Below are positions 48,253 to 60,355 of a DNA stretch of 64,000 bases, one piece after another (the stretch's first letter is position 1; each line of letters starts with the position of its first letter). The notes under the pieces were generated by a model. That model ran no database searches. It had not been told where the DNA came from and saw only the letters and a program-made list of their open reading frames with translations. Made by a program: the position numbers and the translations under genes. Origin of the DNA: Nemertoderma westbladi (taxonomy: Eukaryota > Xenacoelomorpha > Nemertodermatida > Nemertodermatidae); NCBI GenBank assembly GCA_032718475.1, contig JAUCBJ010004046.1, positions 1 through 64,000 on the forward strand, written 5' to 3'.

Positions 48253-51200
48253 TTACTCCACTCAGACTTCTGCATCTTCAGGCATTGGATTGGTCACTAT
48301 CTTTAGTCGCTCTGGCCAATGTTCCTGTGTCCTCGTTAGAAAATCAGGTCCATGCAACCAAAACTCCTGCGACTCTTCCTGACAGAATTCCGCCGGCATT
48401 GCACCTCTCGAAGTTATGTCGGCCGGGTTCAACACTCCCGGACAATGTCTCCATTGTTCCTTCGTCGAAAAGTCAACGATCTGAGCGCGTCTATTGGCCA
48501 CAAATGTCTTTAGCGCAATATTGTCGGCCGCAATGTATACTAACACTAAGGATGCGTCCGTCCAATAGAATAAGGTCAATGTCGTGTCTAACTCCTCAAT
48601 TATTTGCTTACTTACCTCGACTGAAAATACAGCCGCCTGTAACTCTGCACGAGGGACAGTCATGTATTTGACCGGCATTGTCTTTGATCTAGAAGTCACA
48701 AAGGCCGTCTCAAACTTGTCCTGACTCACCTCTCGGCGAAGGTAGGCTACCATACCAAAGCCGGTGTCACTTGCGTCACTGAATAAGAGGAGTTCGAGAT
48801 CAGCTGGGAATACCAGCTGATTCGGAAAGTAGGAACGGGGTACATCTATGTTTTTCAATAGATGCAACTCGGCTTCCCACTCCCTCCACTGCTTTGCATG
48901 TATAGGAGATATTGGTTCGTCCCACTCTAGGTCGGACAACCAAATTTTCCTCATGCACGCTCGTGCCTGTAATATAACCGGACTGATAAAGTTCATCGGG
49001 TCAAATAGTCTACTTAATGTCAATAAGCAAATCCTCTTAGTCAAAACCTTGTCTGGGCTACTGGGCTCAAATCTAACTCTTACCTGGAACTTATCTGAGT
49101 TCGGGTTCCAAGCGAGTCCCAGTACTCGCGCCATGGGGATTGGTTCTACCCCCAATTCAATGTCTCCGCTCCCGCGATATTTCACCGGGAACGATTCTAA
49201 TAGGGCCTCCGAATTCGTAGTGAACTTGGTCAGAGGAAATCCCCCTGTAGCCAAGCACTCCTGCAGGCCGTGAGCCACTTCTATGGCTTGTTCCGCCGTG
49301 TCCTTGGACACCAATCCGTCGTCCCTATAGAAGTTTCTCAATATAGACTCAATTACTTCTACTGGATACTTACCAATCTGGGCTGTTGCCGTTTTCTTTA
49401 GAACAAACAGCGTGCCATTCGGACTATCGCGGGCGCCAAATATCCTAACGTACATCTGGTATGTAACCACTGGGCCGGATAAGTCTTCATTCTCATACCA
49501 GAGAAAGCGAAGGCTATCCTGGTCTGCCTTACAGGCTCTTACCTGGTGGAACATCGCCTCGATGTCACAAGTAAATGCGAATCGCCGCTGTCTAAAACGC
49601 AACAGTATTCCAATCAAATAATTGTTCAGGTTGGGACCATCCATCAACTCTGAATTCAGGGACATACCTCTATAGACTGCTGCGCAGTCGTTGACTACTC
49701 GGACTTTGTCTGGCTTGTCAGGGTGAGTCACATAGTGGTGTGGAAGGTAATAAGTCTGGTCTGTCACTAAGTCAGGGTCCTCTACCTTCCCAGCAAATCC
49801 CTTGGCAAAATAGTTGTTGATCTGGGCACAATACTTCTCCCTAATGCCTGGATTCTTCAACAACCGAGCCCTTACTCCGTTTAATCTTTTCAAGGCTAAG
49901 TCATAGTTGTTTTCCAACTTAGGTGGTTGTCGACGCCACAACATTCCAACTTCAAAATGTCCAGTCGGTAGCAGACGTATGGTATCTTCCATCATCTCCA
50001 GCGACCGTTTCTCATCAGTAGACATGGCTAGGTCATATCCACCGGGTTCCATCGCGTCCCTATCCAGCCATTCGACGGTTCTGGCTCCTGTCTCGAGGTC
50101 CTGGCGTATCAATTCCTTCTGTAATTCCTCCTCACTGTATTGGAAAATGTCTAGGACTCGATATTTAGCCACTTGACCCTCCACTATGTCGGTATAAGTC
50201 AAAACGTTAGTCAAATAGGTAGCGTGGGCCGCTGAACCAGACCAACGGGTCTGATAACAGTAGTCCTCGGGTTCACTATCTGTCCGGTTGTTATGAAGTG
50301 GTTCCGACAACCTAACATTATCGGGAATCAGCTCCTCGTCCGACTCGCTAAAGTCACTATAGTGGTCAATACAGGTTCTGCTAAACTCGTCTATGTCTGG
50401 TGGTTCTACTAACGGTGGTTGAGTTATAGGCTGTAATTCGTCGTATCTGTCTATTGACTTGTCGCCACCTCTAAACTCATAAGACATGGGTACTCTTGTA
50501 TACCAACCTAATATAGTCCTATGGGCATGTGGTCCATTGACATGCGGCTCAGCTGGTTTCGTTTCCCATATCTGGTGTGCGATCAGCTGTTCTGCACCAA
50601 TCAACATAGAAACATTCCTATAACCTACCTGGTGTCTGGGTATCCTGAGCTTGTCAAAATACTCCTGTGCTATGGGACTCATCGGCGGCACCTTACCTAA
50701 CTGCCTGCCGAATCCCTTCATAGCTAGACACTTAAATCCGTCCAATGGCAAAGCTTTCCGTTCTTGTCGAGTGTGTTGGTCTCTCGGAAGTAGGGAATCT
50801 AGTTCTACCGAAATTCTGTGTCCCTTGAGGTCTCCTACCCCGTGCATAGACTTCAACTCTATTTGGATCTCCTCGGCGTCCTGGAAGCTAGAAACAGCTC
50901 TCGCCACTTCCTCGTCGATATAAGATAATGTGGACGCAGTGTCCAACATCACATATATTCGCTTCGATCCCTTATCGCCAGTGAGTTTCACCAGAATTAC
51001 GCTAAATATTTCCGACGTGGCCGATGATAAATACGTCCGCGCGCTGGTCGGTGAACTATCCGCGGTGAAACCTTGGCAGGTCACTTCTCTCGCGCTCGAC
51101 TCGCCATCCTCGTCCGACGAACCTGGCTGGTAACCATCGTCCTGAATGCCGGTATATGTATTTCTTCTTATCGATACGGGTTCTTTGCTCCCCTTCCTTT

Positions 51201-52857
51201 GAGGATTTCGCTGTAAGTAACGGTCCGTTGGGGTATGGAAATCCGCATGTAGCAACTTGTGATGTAGTCTGCCGCATTCCATGCATCCGTCCTTGCTGTT
51301 CGGGCACTGCCGCCGTACATGACCTGGCGCAAGACATGCCCAACAGGTGTCCAACGTCCGCACTTGAACTCTTCTCTGTTCCGAATTTAATTCTTTGAAC
51401 CGTCTGCAACTATCTAACTTATGGTCGTCAGATCTTACCTCCTTTAGTAAACAGTATTGACAACCTACAAATCCATTCGGCAACTCCTGTTGCTTTAACC
51501 TAGGTCTATCTAACCGCTCACCTGACCATACTCGCGAGTCTGATCTAAAGGCTGGGGTATTCGAATTATATCTGTCTACTGAGTTAAATGTCACAGTGGT
51601 CCTGTCATCGTCAAAACTTACCATAGACTTACCGGTAACAGGTTTAGACTCTCTCATATTCTCCTCTGAGAAGTTTGATTTCATCTCTGCCTCTGCATCT
51701 GTGGCTATCATGTCATGAATATGCTGAAGTGTCAATACCTTACCTTGACCTTCCAACTTATTCTCTAATTTGCGCCATTTCTGTCGATAACGCATGTTTA
51801 GACGTCTTATTACACTCTTTAAAACTTCGGCGTGATCACCATGATGAGGTAGATTCACCGTCCTCAAGATGTCCAATGCGTTCGAAATAGCGTTCGCTAA
51901 GTTCAACAGCTCTAACGGAGTTGTAATCCTTCCGCCCTTACCCAAGTCTTCTACTATCGACTGCGCCATCTTGGTTTTATTCCCGTAGATGTCACTAAGC
52001 GTCTTCATCGCTAACTCGAATGCTCTTTCATTGCCGACGAAGTTATCAGCAATAGCTCTAGGTTCTCGATGGAGCATCTGAAGCAAATAGTTGAACTTCT
52101 CGTTGGGAGTAAAGGTGCTGTTGGTTAGCTGCTCGTCGACATAGGTTTTAAAGGTCCTCCAGTGCTTATGGTTGCCCATAAACTTCTGGGGTTGTTGCGT
52201 CGGCAGTCCTTGCCTAGCAGCAAACTTACCTATGTCCCTAAGGGTTGCGTCGTTCCGGGTTAACAAATGGTTTAGTTCCGCAGGGTTGTTAAGTCTGTTC
52301 CTTTCCCGGTGGTTCCAACTTACCTGCTCCGCGTCCGTCCTTCTTTCCTTATAGTTTCGGGACTTCTGACGTCTCATTTCTTCCTCTTCATCGCTTGACT
52401 CGGTGTCAGTCCTTAGCGCTCGCGATGGTTTGCGCGCCGAGGCCCTGACCCAAGCTTCCTCAATAAATCTTTCCGCCGAATTTTCGAAATTGGGATTATG
52501 AATATTCGGGACAGGCGTCCTTACCTGAGGTCTATGTGGTATAGTCTCCTCCGATATGCGTACTCGTTGACTAGGCTGGACTTTATCTAACCCAGGCCTG
52601 CTAGGATTAGAATTACCCCTTACCTGGGCTGCTTCCTTTAACCTTAGGTTGCTAAGCATGTCCGTTATAGGTTGGATGTGCGGCGATATAGCTTGCGCTA
52701 AACTAGCACTTAACTCATCCCTCGTAATAAATTCCTGGCTAGGGTTCTGTTGTATAGTCGGCTCTATCTGAGTAATCCGCTGTCTCTCATATGATCCCTC
52801 TTCCGGTTTAACCCGGAAGTTCTCCGTCGAACTGGGTCGGCGCTCCGTCCGCGTATT

Positions 52858-52875
52858 CCAAACCCGCGGGTTCGG
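52858..52875. repeat. Palindrome site 6, in the gag region
   Basis: CCAAACCCGCGGGTTCGG. It has one mismatch in the palindrome. In the old gag frame it reads TRGFG, as at site 2. In the pol frame it reads a PNPRVW-type stretch. Confidence 0.78.
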
Positions 52876-54337
52876 TTCGCCAAGTACTCGTCCCGTTGGA
52901 GTTTCTTCTCTAAATTCTCCGTTCGCTCGTTCGGTATACAGTGGTGCGGTGTTCCGATGACGTGGATCCTGGGCGATGGGTGAAGCACTAATACCAACTG
53001 GCGTGCGATATGTAGAGAACGGTTTAGCGATCCGTGTACTCGTAATAGCTGGACCGGGTATAGGAATTCTGGTCGTCGTCGACTCGCGTATAGCCGGAGT
53101 TCTCGCTTCCTGTTCGGCCTTCTGTAGTGCGAACAGTTCTGAGAGATCATTTGCATCCCCTTCTCGGCGATTTCGTTCGCCTTCCTAGTCCGTTCTTCGC
53201 TCTCTAAACTTAATCTCGCACTTTCCAACTGCGCCAGTTTACGTTCTTCTTCTTCCCTCGCTCGTCTCGCTGCGCCCTCTTCTTCCACACGCGCCCTTTC
53301 TTCATACAACGCTTGTCGCTCTTTCTCGATCTCGAGTTCGCGTTCCTTGCGTTCGCGTTCAAGTTCGAGTTCGCGTTTCTTCTGTTCGCGTTCGAGCTGG
53401 AGTTCGCGTTCTTTCTGCTCACGTTCAAGTTCGAGTTCGCGTTCCTTGCGTTCGCGTTCAAGTTGAAGTTCACGTTCCTTCTGCTCGCGTTCCGCTCGCT
53501 CACGCTTACCTTTATCTTCCAGTTCGCGCAACTTCGCGTCTAACTTACGTGTTCGCTCCCGTTCCCGCTCGGCTTCCTTCCGTGCTTCCGATGCACGCAA
53601 AACTTCTGCCTGCTGTTCGTCCAGTCGGCGTCTTCTCTCCTCCGCCGAGTTGTGCGAAACAAGGGATCTAGCACATATAACCTTCCCTCGCGCGTGACTA
53701 ACCTGGGAATCGCCGCTGTCTCTGGATGCATCGTCGGGTGGAGTCAACGTCCTCTGTTGGATGTTCTCCGTCGTCGGTAGCACCTGACCCGGTACCACCA
53801 CTCCATTCTGCATCAGCCAGCTAGTAACTTCCCTTTGATACCTGCGCTCCTCCTTATCCTGGATCTCTTCTCGCTCCACTAAGTCTCTCAACTCTGCGTC
53901 ACTCACCTGAGTCGCCTGCGCTTGTGATGCCCATAGCAGCCAATTTTCCGTCCTAACTCGTCGGAATTGCTCCGATAACTCGCGGTGCTCCAACAAGGCT
54001 GCTAAAACCCTGTCGTAAATCCTCGTCGCCACGTCGCTCGACTGAGACTCTACTGCCTTCTTTGCTAGGACTGCAAGCTCCTCCGTCTGCTTGAATAACG
54101 CTGAGTTATATCCTCTTCTAATCTCTACTAACTCTACCCTCCCGATGATCGCTGAGTCGGCTAACATTTTCCTTACCTTGTCCGCCGTCCGGGTTATATG
54201 TCCGGCGTGCGCGCGAAGTTTCTTCTTTATCGCAGTGTCGAACTCTCTATCACTTACCTGACTTACACTCGGTGGACTTGAAGGATTATTTCGGGAACTA
54301 CGGGTACTCCTAACAGCCGTCGGGACCACGGCACTTA

Positions 54338-54355
54338 CCATACCCACAGGTCTGG
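54338..54355. repeat. Palindrome site 7 (weak), in gag
   Basis: CCATACCCACAGGTCTGG, a degraded relative of the other sites. It encodes RPVGM. Treat it as tentative. Confidence 0.5.
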
Positions 54356-54653
54356 AAACCGGGCTCCGGGCTCTCGCTTCTGCTATACTACCCTCCCTAT
54401 CACTCACCTCTGGTTGGGTTGCTGTGCGGTCCTTCCTTACAGTAGTGGTAGGGGATCCTAATACTATTATCTCTGGTTGTTGTTCTTCCTCACTAGTCAC
54501 TGTCTCGTCCTCCTGTTCACTTACGTCAGCGTCGCTCGCTGCGTCGTCATAGTCGGCATTGTCGTCAACAGTAATATTGACGCTATCGTCAGTCGGCGGT
54601 CCAGCCGCCGTCTCATAGCTGTCCTGTAGTGCCTCTTTGTCTGAGACACTCAT

Positions 54654-55928
54654 AGTCTAAATAATATTTGCCTTCCGGCAAAAATATCTCGCAAAGGTTC
54701 GAGATATAATTATAATTTAACCGAAAATACGGTCAAATTATTTGTCAAATAATCAGTTGGTCCAAATGTCAAATAAATTCGCAATGCAATATTGTGAATT
54801 TAATGGGGTATAGTTATAGCAAATACTAGCACAATATTTAAACAAAAATATTATTATATAGCTACTATATAGTATTAAATACCGGTATAGCACAAAATAA
54901 TTTCTGAATCTAATACAAAATATTCAAAATATACTTGCAACCCGAATATTTCTAATTTTATATATAGCTCTAATCAACGTAATTTTAATTTCAAATATTA
55001 TATGTATCCACTAGCGCGTGGCTACATCTTCGGGTTGCGACTCTCTCTAACTCTCTCTCTAACTTGAGCGATTCAAAAAACCATGGCCGGCTAAACCTAA
55101 ATATCCTAAACAATAAATTGAGTTCAGCTTCGCAGTTAAACAACCGATAATTTTTTACTGCTTCCACAAACACAATGGTGCCAACAGAACAACCAACCTT
55201 GTTTGCTGTGAGATTCCACGTCCGCATCCAAAGATTCAGGCCCTTCGCTGATTGCAAACCGAACCCGCAGACCCACACGAACCCCAAACTCAGAAGTTCC
55301 GTCTTGCCATGTATCTCCAGATGGTATAAAATAACTAAGCGGTTACCTAACATACCGGTACAAAACTCTAGAATTTTACAAAATAATTTTGACCGAAACT
55401 GAATTCTCGCAAACCTAGCTAAAATTTTCAAAAAATTTACTAATTACAATTTGCCCTAAGGCCTAAGGAACTGCTGTATTCGCAATTAGTAAAACGCACT
55501 ACCGTACATCCACTGTATGCAGTACAGTAAGTAAAACAGTACACCAACCTAACAGCCTAAAGAATACTGTATGTGGTACAGCAAAACAAATGTCCTTTCT
55601 ACCGTACGCAGTAACAGCAATCAGCCTAATGTACTACTGTACTATTGTACGCAGCCAGTGAATACAGTAATCTAAACTAACAACCTAAAGGAATACACTC
55701 GATGTTCTACCGTACGCTAGCCTGTAGCCTACAGCAGACGATCACGTGCTCTAATTTATTACTCAATACTGTGATACTACTAACAGCCTAAGAATACACT
55801 ATTGACCGCTGCAAGCAACAGCCAATAACACGTATCACTGATACGAAGTATCAGTAATCTAAACTAACAGCCTAAGAATACTCTATTTACTGTACGCTAC
55901 AGCCTACAGCAAACAATACACGTATCAC
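54654..55928 (-). other. 5' leader of the retrotransposon
   Basis: About 1.27 kb between the 5' LTR and gag. From about 55480 to 55928 it is a degenerate repeat with words such as AACAGCCTAAGAATAC, TACCGTACGC and CACGTATCACTGATA. No standard primer binding site starting TGG is visible next to the LTR; the first bases in the coding direction are GTGATACGTGTATTG. Confidence 0.6.
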
Positions 55929-58126
55929 TGATAAACAACCGCGACCTCTATACTAACAGCAGAACTGTTGAACAGACAAATACCCGTTAATATCCTTCTG
56001 CCAACCTAATGAGCTCTCGCCTAACCAATAAGACACAATAAAGACTGCTCTACTGTTAAGTAAAGGGGATCAGGAGCGTGATATTACTAAATTGTAAAGG
56101 TTGCTAAATACAAAACCGCTACTTACCGTTAGATGGCGCTAATCTGCCGTCTGCTAATATATTTACTAATTTTACACAACTCCTGCAAAATCGCTTGTTC
56201 CTTTCTCTACCGATTGCTCGACAGAGAGCTAACTGTTCGAATCTATGAGCCACGCGGGAATAACCAAAACAATAAACCCGAGTCGGCTCCCTAAGCTTAC
56301 TTAAGACGAGTGCGAGAGGCTTTGCACTCAGAGTATTCTTACGCCTAATTCTATCACTATTAAAGCACGCTATTGCCTACGTCTTTTCTAATCGCGAATA
56401 CTGGGGGTTCCCTAACGTAATGTGTGAAAGCGAGAATATTTAAAAATATCAAAAATGGTACAGTATTTGTCTCTACGTGGATAGTACCGCTCTGGGTCTA
56501 AACTTGCCTGCAGCTGGCTTTAGGCCAGCAAATTACTAGCGTGTTGTGTGTACCGAATAGTGCGATCTAGCTGATTGCCCGCCAATGCAAATAACCGCTC
56601 AGCGTGAATAGTTTACAGTACTCTAATTATTACCTTAGCTACTCTCCGCTATGCTGCGTACTAATTCTTAATTTTTACTAATCAATTACAGTCACAAATA
56701 TGTAACAGCGTACTAATTACTAAGAGTTCCAGAATACGTAATTCTAATTTATTACGCAACAGGTTTCGCTAGTAATAGCCTAAATTGCCGTATTACTTTG
56801 ACCTAATCAGTAACTAATTGTTGTAACTAAGAAATAGAAATCAATCAAAGGAAAAAGGGCGCCTACCTAAACATTCACAATCGTAGGCACTTCAATAACA
56901 CACCAATCAGCGTCAGCAATCACAGATCACAATTATGCAGTTAACTACTGTATAGCCCACAGTTATGCGACTCACTATTCGTACTTCACACTCCACGTTG
57001 TGATACGTGCAGGCCTCTCCCGGGTACATATAGGACTCCTAACTAACCTGATTCCTGCCCCCCTAATACTAAATAGAGACGAAACCTGGATCATCAGCCC
57101 CCTAATTACCGTACCGGCGATTGGTCTGCATACCACAGCGTGATCTACCCGACCGCAACGGTGACCCCCCGCCAGCGTTGCTCGCTTTTGAATCCTCCGC
57201 TCTCCCTTAGTCGCTCAACCCCCCGATGTGCCCACCGCCCACTGGCACCTTAGCCCTTCATTATGCTAATAGCTACCGTAGCGGCGCATGCAAATCACAA
57301 AGTCTGACAGTCTCAGAAATCCCTTAGGATTATTGCGTAGAAAGGAATCACATAGAACCATTAACAAAAGGTAGAAATCATAGTTCCAGTTGTAATTAGC
57401 AGTAATCGATGAGATTAATTGAGAAACACAATCAAGAATAATCGCACTAGCAAAGCATTTTGAGAAATTAATCGAAACTAGCAAATTGCAGAAATACGCT
57501 AAAATATCCGTCAAAAAATGAATAGGGACAGCTCAGCAAGTAAGCGTAACATCACATAAGTAATACCGGCAAAACGCCAATTTATAGGTGATCCGGATGG
57601 GGTGATGCAATAGGGTGACTCAATCGCTCTCCTATTGGCTCTCCAGTCCGCGCTAGCATTAGACCAAGCTGGAAGCAGTTAGTCCAATAAGGAGGCCGGA
57701 TTGTAGCCCTATTGCTGCCCAAACCTCAAATTATTACCATATATGGTAATGGATCATGTCCCTGGCTGCTGAATGGCCAGGACAGCGTCCCTATATGCTA
57801 GCCCTATTGAAGCTAATATCAGCAAGCACGAAATCCAGGGTCCGACTAAACTTGCTACCCTGGAACTATCTACATATATCCTAATACAAAATTACGTAGG
57901 TAGGGCTACATATTATACAAAACGGATGGATTCAAATATATGGGCGTTTTGGTTTCCCTATCTAAATATCACCTCGCTATTATATCTTATCTAAAATATT
58001 ATGCTGCACAACGGACTAATATTACATACAGTATAACGGACTAATATTGTGTACAGTATAACGGACTAATATTGTGTACAGTATAACGGACTAATATATG
58101 TGGATACAGCGCCATATACCGTAACA
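55929..58126 (-). repeat. 5' LTR (in coding direction)
   Basis: It is 2,198 bp. It differs from the other LTR by a 3-base insertion (near 56039), a 6-base deletion (near 56985) and three substitutions (near 56428, 57106 and 57806). It has the same U3 28-bp tandem repeats, at 58012-58100. Confidence 0.95.
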
Positions 58127-58131
58127 TATTG
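58127..58131. repeat. Target site duplication TATTG, right copy
   Basis: Directly follows the terminal CA of the LTR and matches 39213-39217. Confidence 0.93.
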
Positions 58132-59250
58132 AAAGGTCCATAGCTTCCCCTTACTCTTTTCGAATGTGTTGTTTGTTGGTATCAATTCACATTCTTCCAT
58201 TAGGTCTAAAAGTAAGTACCCATTTCTGTTAGAACTGGTATTATAGGTGTAACCCTGGATGTCTTCTGGGCCAATTTGGGCATTCAGGTCACCAGCAATG
58301 ACTTTAACATTGTGTTTCGGAATGTCCTTTTTAAGTCCAGTCAGTTCTTCATAAAACTTGACTGCTTGTTCTGGCTCTGAGGCATTGGTTGGACTGTAGC
58401 AACATATAACTGTTGCCTTGGGATTCCCATCAAATGTTGCGATCATAACCCTGGAATTTATAGATTCGATGTTGTTTAGGGTCTTAAGTGCAAATGGGCT
58501 TAGCAGAATTCCTACTCCACCAATTGATGCATTGGCCGAGTTTCTTACTGCTGAGCTTGTTACTAACGTCCATCCATTTCCAATGTCATTGTACTTCATG
58601 GCAGTGTCTTCATGAAAAATCCGATGTTCTTGGATGCAGATAATGTCGATGTTATATTCCATTGCCAGAGCGACCATGTCACCCTGTTTGGTATGTGCTT
58701 TCGCGTGCGTGCGTTCATTGTAGCAATCTTTAGTGTCTTTTTACATTTCAACAGGTTGGTCCTTCTTTCTTCTCTGTCTTCTGTTCCAGTAGCCAATTTA
58801 TCGACCCCAGCCTGGTGTACCACTGGGGGACGCTGGTCCTTGTTGACCCGGGCGACGACCGAGCCGGTATTTCACCTGGAGGGTTCTCATACTCATATCT
58901 TTCAGTTGCGGGAGTAAACCGCTTGTGGTCGCAACTCCTACAAGCGTCTTCGCAGTAGATTGCCGTTGGTTGATTACCTTCCGCCGACCTTGTCAGCATG
59001 TCTAGCCGTTGGTTGATTACCTTAACCTTCCGCCTATCCATGGCCTACAGCCCTGCTGCCGACTGTAGGGGTCCTTTTGTTACACCCTGAACCAAGTGTG
59101 CCTCCTGGGTTAGGTTACCTAACACTGGTAGAGGAGCATCCAGTATAGACAGGGCGGGGCGTGTATCATCTCTAATGCAGATGCGTATCAAGCCTTTGCC
59201 TTCAATGGTGCCCTAGGCGCTATAGCCCTCAATGACTTATTTAGTTGACG
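58132..59250 (-). pseudogene. LINE-B, 5' part: endonuclease and 5' region
   Basis: Minus-strand frames show KIATMNART (58823 frame), then MEYNIDIICIQEHRIF, CCYSPTNAS and VIAGDLNAQIG (58677 frame). This is an APE-type endonuclease with the EHR, SPT and GDLNA motifs. A one-base frameshift near 58690 separates the first two. The frame reaches the TATTG target site and resumes at 39212. An upstream frame, 59041-58748, contains CEDACRSC and may be a remnant of a preceding coding region. Confidence 0.85.
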
Positions 59251-59789
59251 GGGCTGACGGGACGTAATTTAATTAATCTTATTAATTATTATTGATGGTT
59301 TATTATTTTTTCTGATATTTTATTTTTATATTATTTTATTATTATATTATATTATTTTACTATTATATATATTTTTATTATTATTTTATATATATTTTAT
59401 TACTTATTATCGAAAAAAAAGCGAATTAATATTCTAGAATATAGTCAGATAGTAAAAAAAAACATTGAAATTATGTTGATGCATCTCATAAAATGTATGC
59501 CTTTGATGTATTTTGTCTGTAAGATTTTTTTACCATTAATACAGTAATTGTAGGGCCTACTGTAGCAGTTACCGGTAATTAACTGCTACAGTATATCAGT
59601 AGACTTTTTAATGGCGTTTTATAGCGAATTAAACAAATTCAACCTGGAAGCCTAAGAAACGGTGTGAAAATATCACCATACACACGTACAATTTAATAAA
59701 AATGTCACATGCTTTATATTACATGTATTGGTATTGGTACTGTAATGTAGGCCAGGTGAGATAAATAATGACAACATAAAACTACTGTA
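59251..59789. other. AT-rich intergenic DNA
   Basis: TATTATTTTATTATT-like runs, no gene. Confidence 0.5.
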
Positions 59790-60355
59790 ATAACTTTGGG
59801 AAATAGTATAACATAGTATAAAAGTACAACAACGAGCAATAATGAGCAACAACGACTGAACGAGCAACAACGAGTCTGCGAGTTACATTGAGCAACAATG
59901 AGCAATAATAAAGTACAACAACGAGCGACAATGAGCAACTACGAGTAATATTGAGCAACAATGAGCAATAATAAAGTACAACAACGAGCAATAATGAGCA
60001 ACAACGACTGAACGAGCAACAATGAGCAATAATAAAGTACAACAACGAGCGACAATGAGAAACACTGAGCAACAATGGGCAACAACGAGTAATATTGAGC
60101 AACAACGAGCAACAATGAGCAATAATAAAGTACAACAACGAGCAACAATGAGGAAAAACGATTGAACGAACAATAATAAAGTACAACAAGAAGCAACAAT
60201 GAGTAACAATGAGCAACAACTAGCAATAATAGAGTACAACAACGAGCAACAACGAGCACAATGAGCAAGAACGAGCAATAATAAAGTACAACTAACGAGC
60301 AACAATGAGCACCAACAAGCACCAATGAGCAACAACGAGAAACAATGACCAATAA
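59790..60355. repeat. Degenerate minisatellite, left part
   Basis: Built from AACAACGAGC, AACAATGAGC and AATAATAAAGTAC words in irregular order. Minus-strand frames of up to 179 codons, rich in Cys, Leu and Val, come from the repeat. Confidence 0.85.

Larger units (their letters stand above)
48262..54653 (-). pseudogene. BEL/Pao gag-pol with one frame break
   Basis: The first frame starts at ATG 54653, with an acidic N-terminus and a long charged coiled coil at residues 335-500. It then breaks at a run of four C on the plus strand (53157-53160). Beyond this the natural-looking sequence continues in the pol frame, while the old frame runs as Arg-rich noise to 52764. Numbered from the ATG at 52659, the pol frame has a DUF1759-like gag region (about 157-250) and a knuckle CWACLAPGHVRRQC (439-452) followed by CMEC/HH. 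The protease motif DTAS is at 573 and the reverse transcriptase motif YRDD is at 1111-1114, where YVDD is usual. RNase H lies at about 1290-1420. The frame stops at TGA 48262. The break could be a one-base deletion or a -1 recoding site; the local bases are not a standard slippery heptamer. Confidence 0.9.
39218..58126 (-). mobile_element. 18.9-kb BEL/Pao LTR retrotransposon inserted in LINE-B
   Basis: Two LTRs of about 2.2 kb (39218-41418 and 55929-58126) start with TG, end with CA and are flanked by TATTG. All long frames are on the minus strand. The order is leader, gag with coiled coil, a second gag-like domain with zinc knuckle, protease, reverse transcriptase, RNase H and integrase, then an extra large frame. 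That domain order, the DTAS protease motif and a D-X49-E integrase are as in the BEL/Pao group. I saw only five differences between the LTRs: three substitutions, one 6-bp indel and one 3-bp indel. This implies recent insertion. The reading frames are nevertheless interrupted. Confidence 0.95.

Noticed and set aside
48059-54339. Real introns in gag-pol using the many CAGGTAAG donors
   Set aside because: The coding frame runs straight through them with conserved domain sequence. I keep the enrichment as a finding but not introns.
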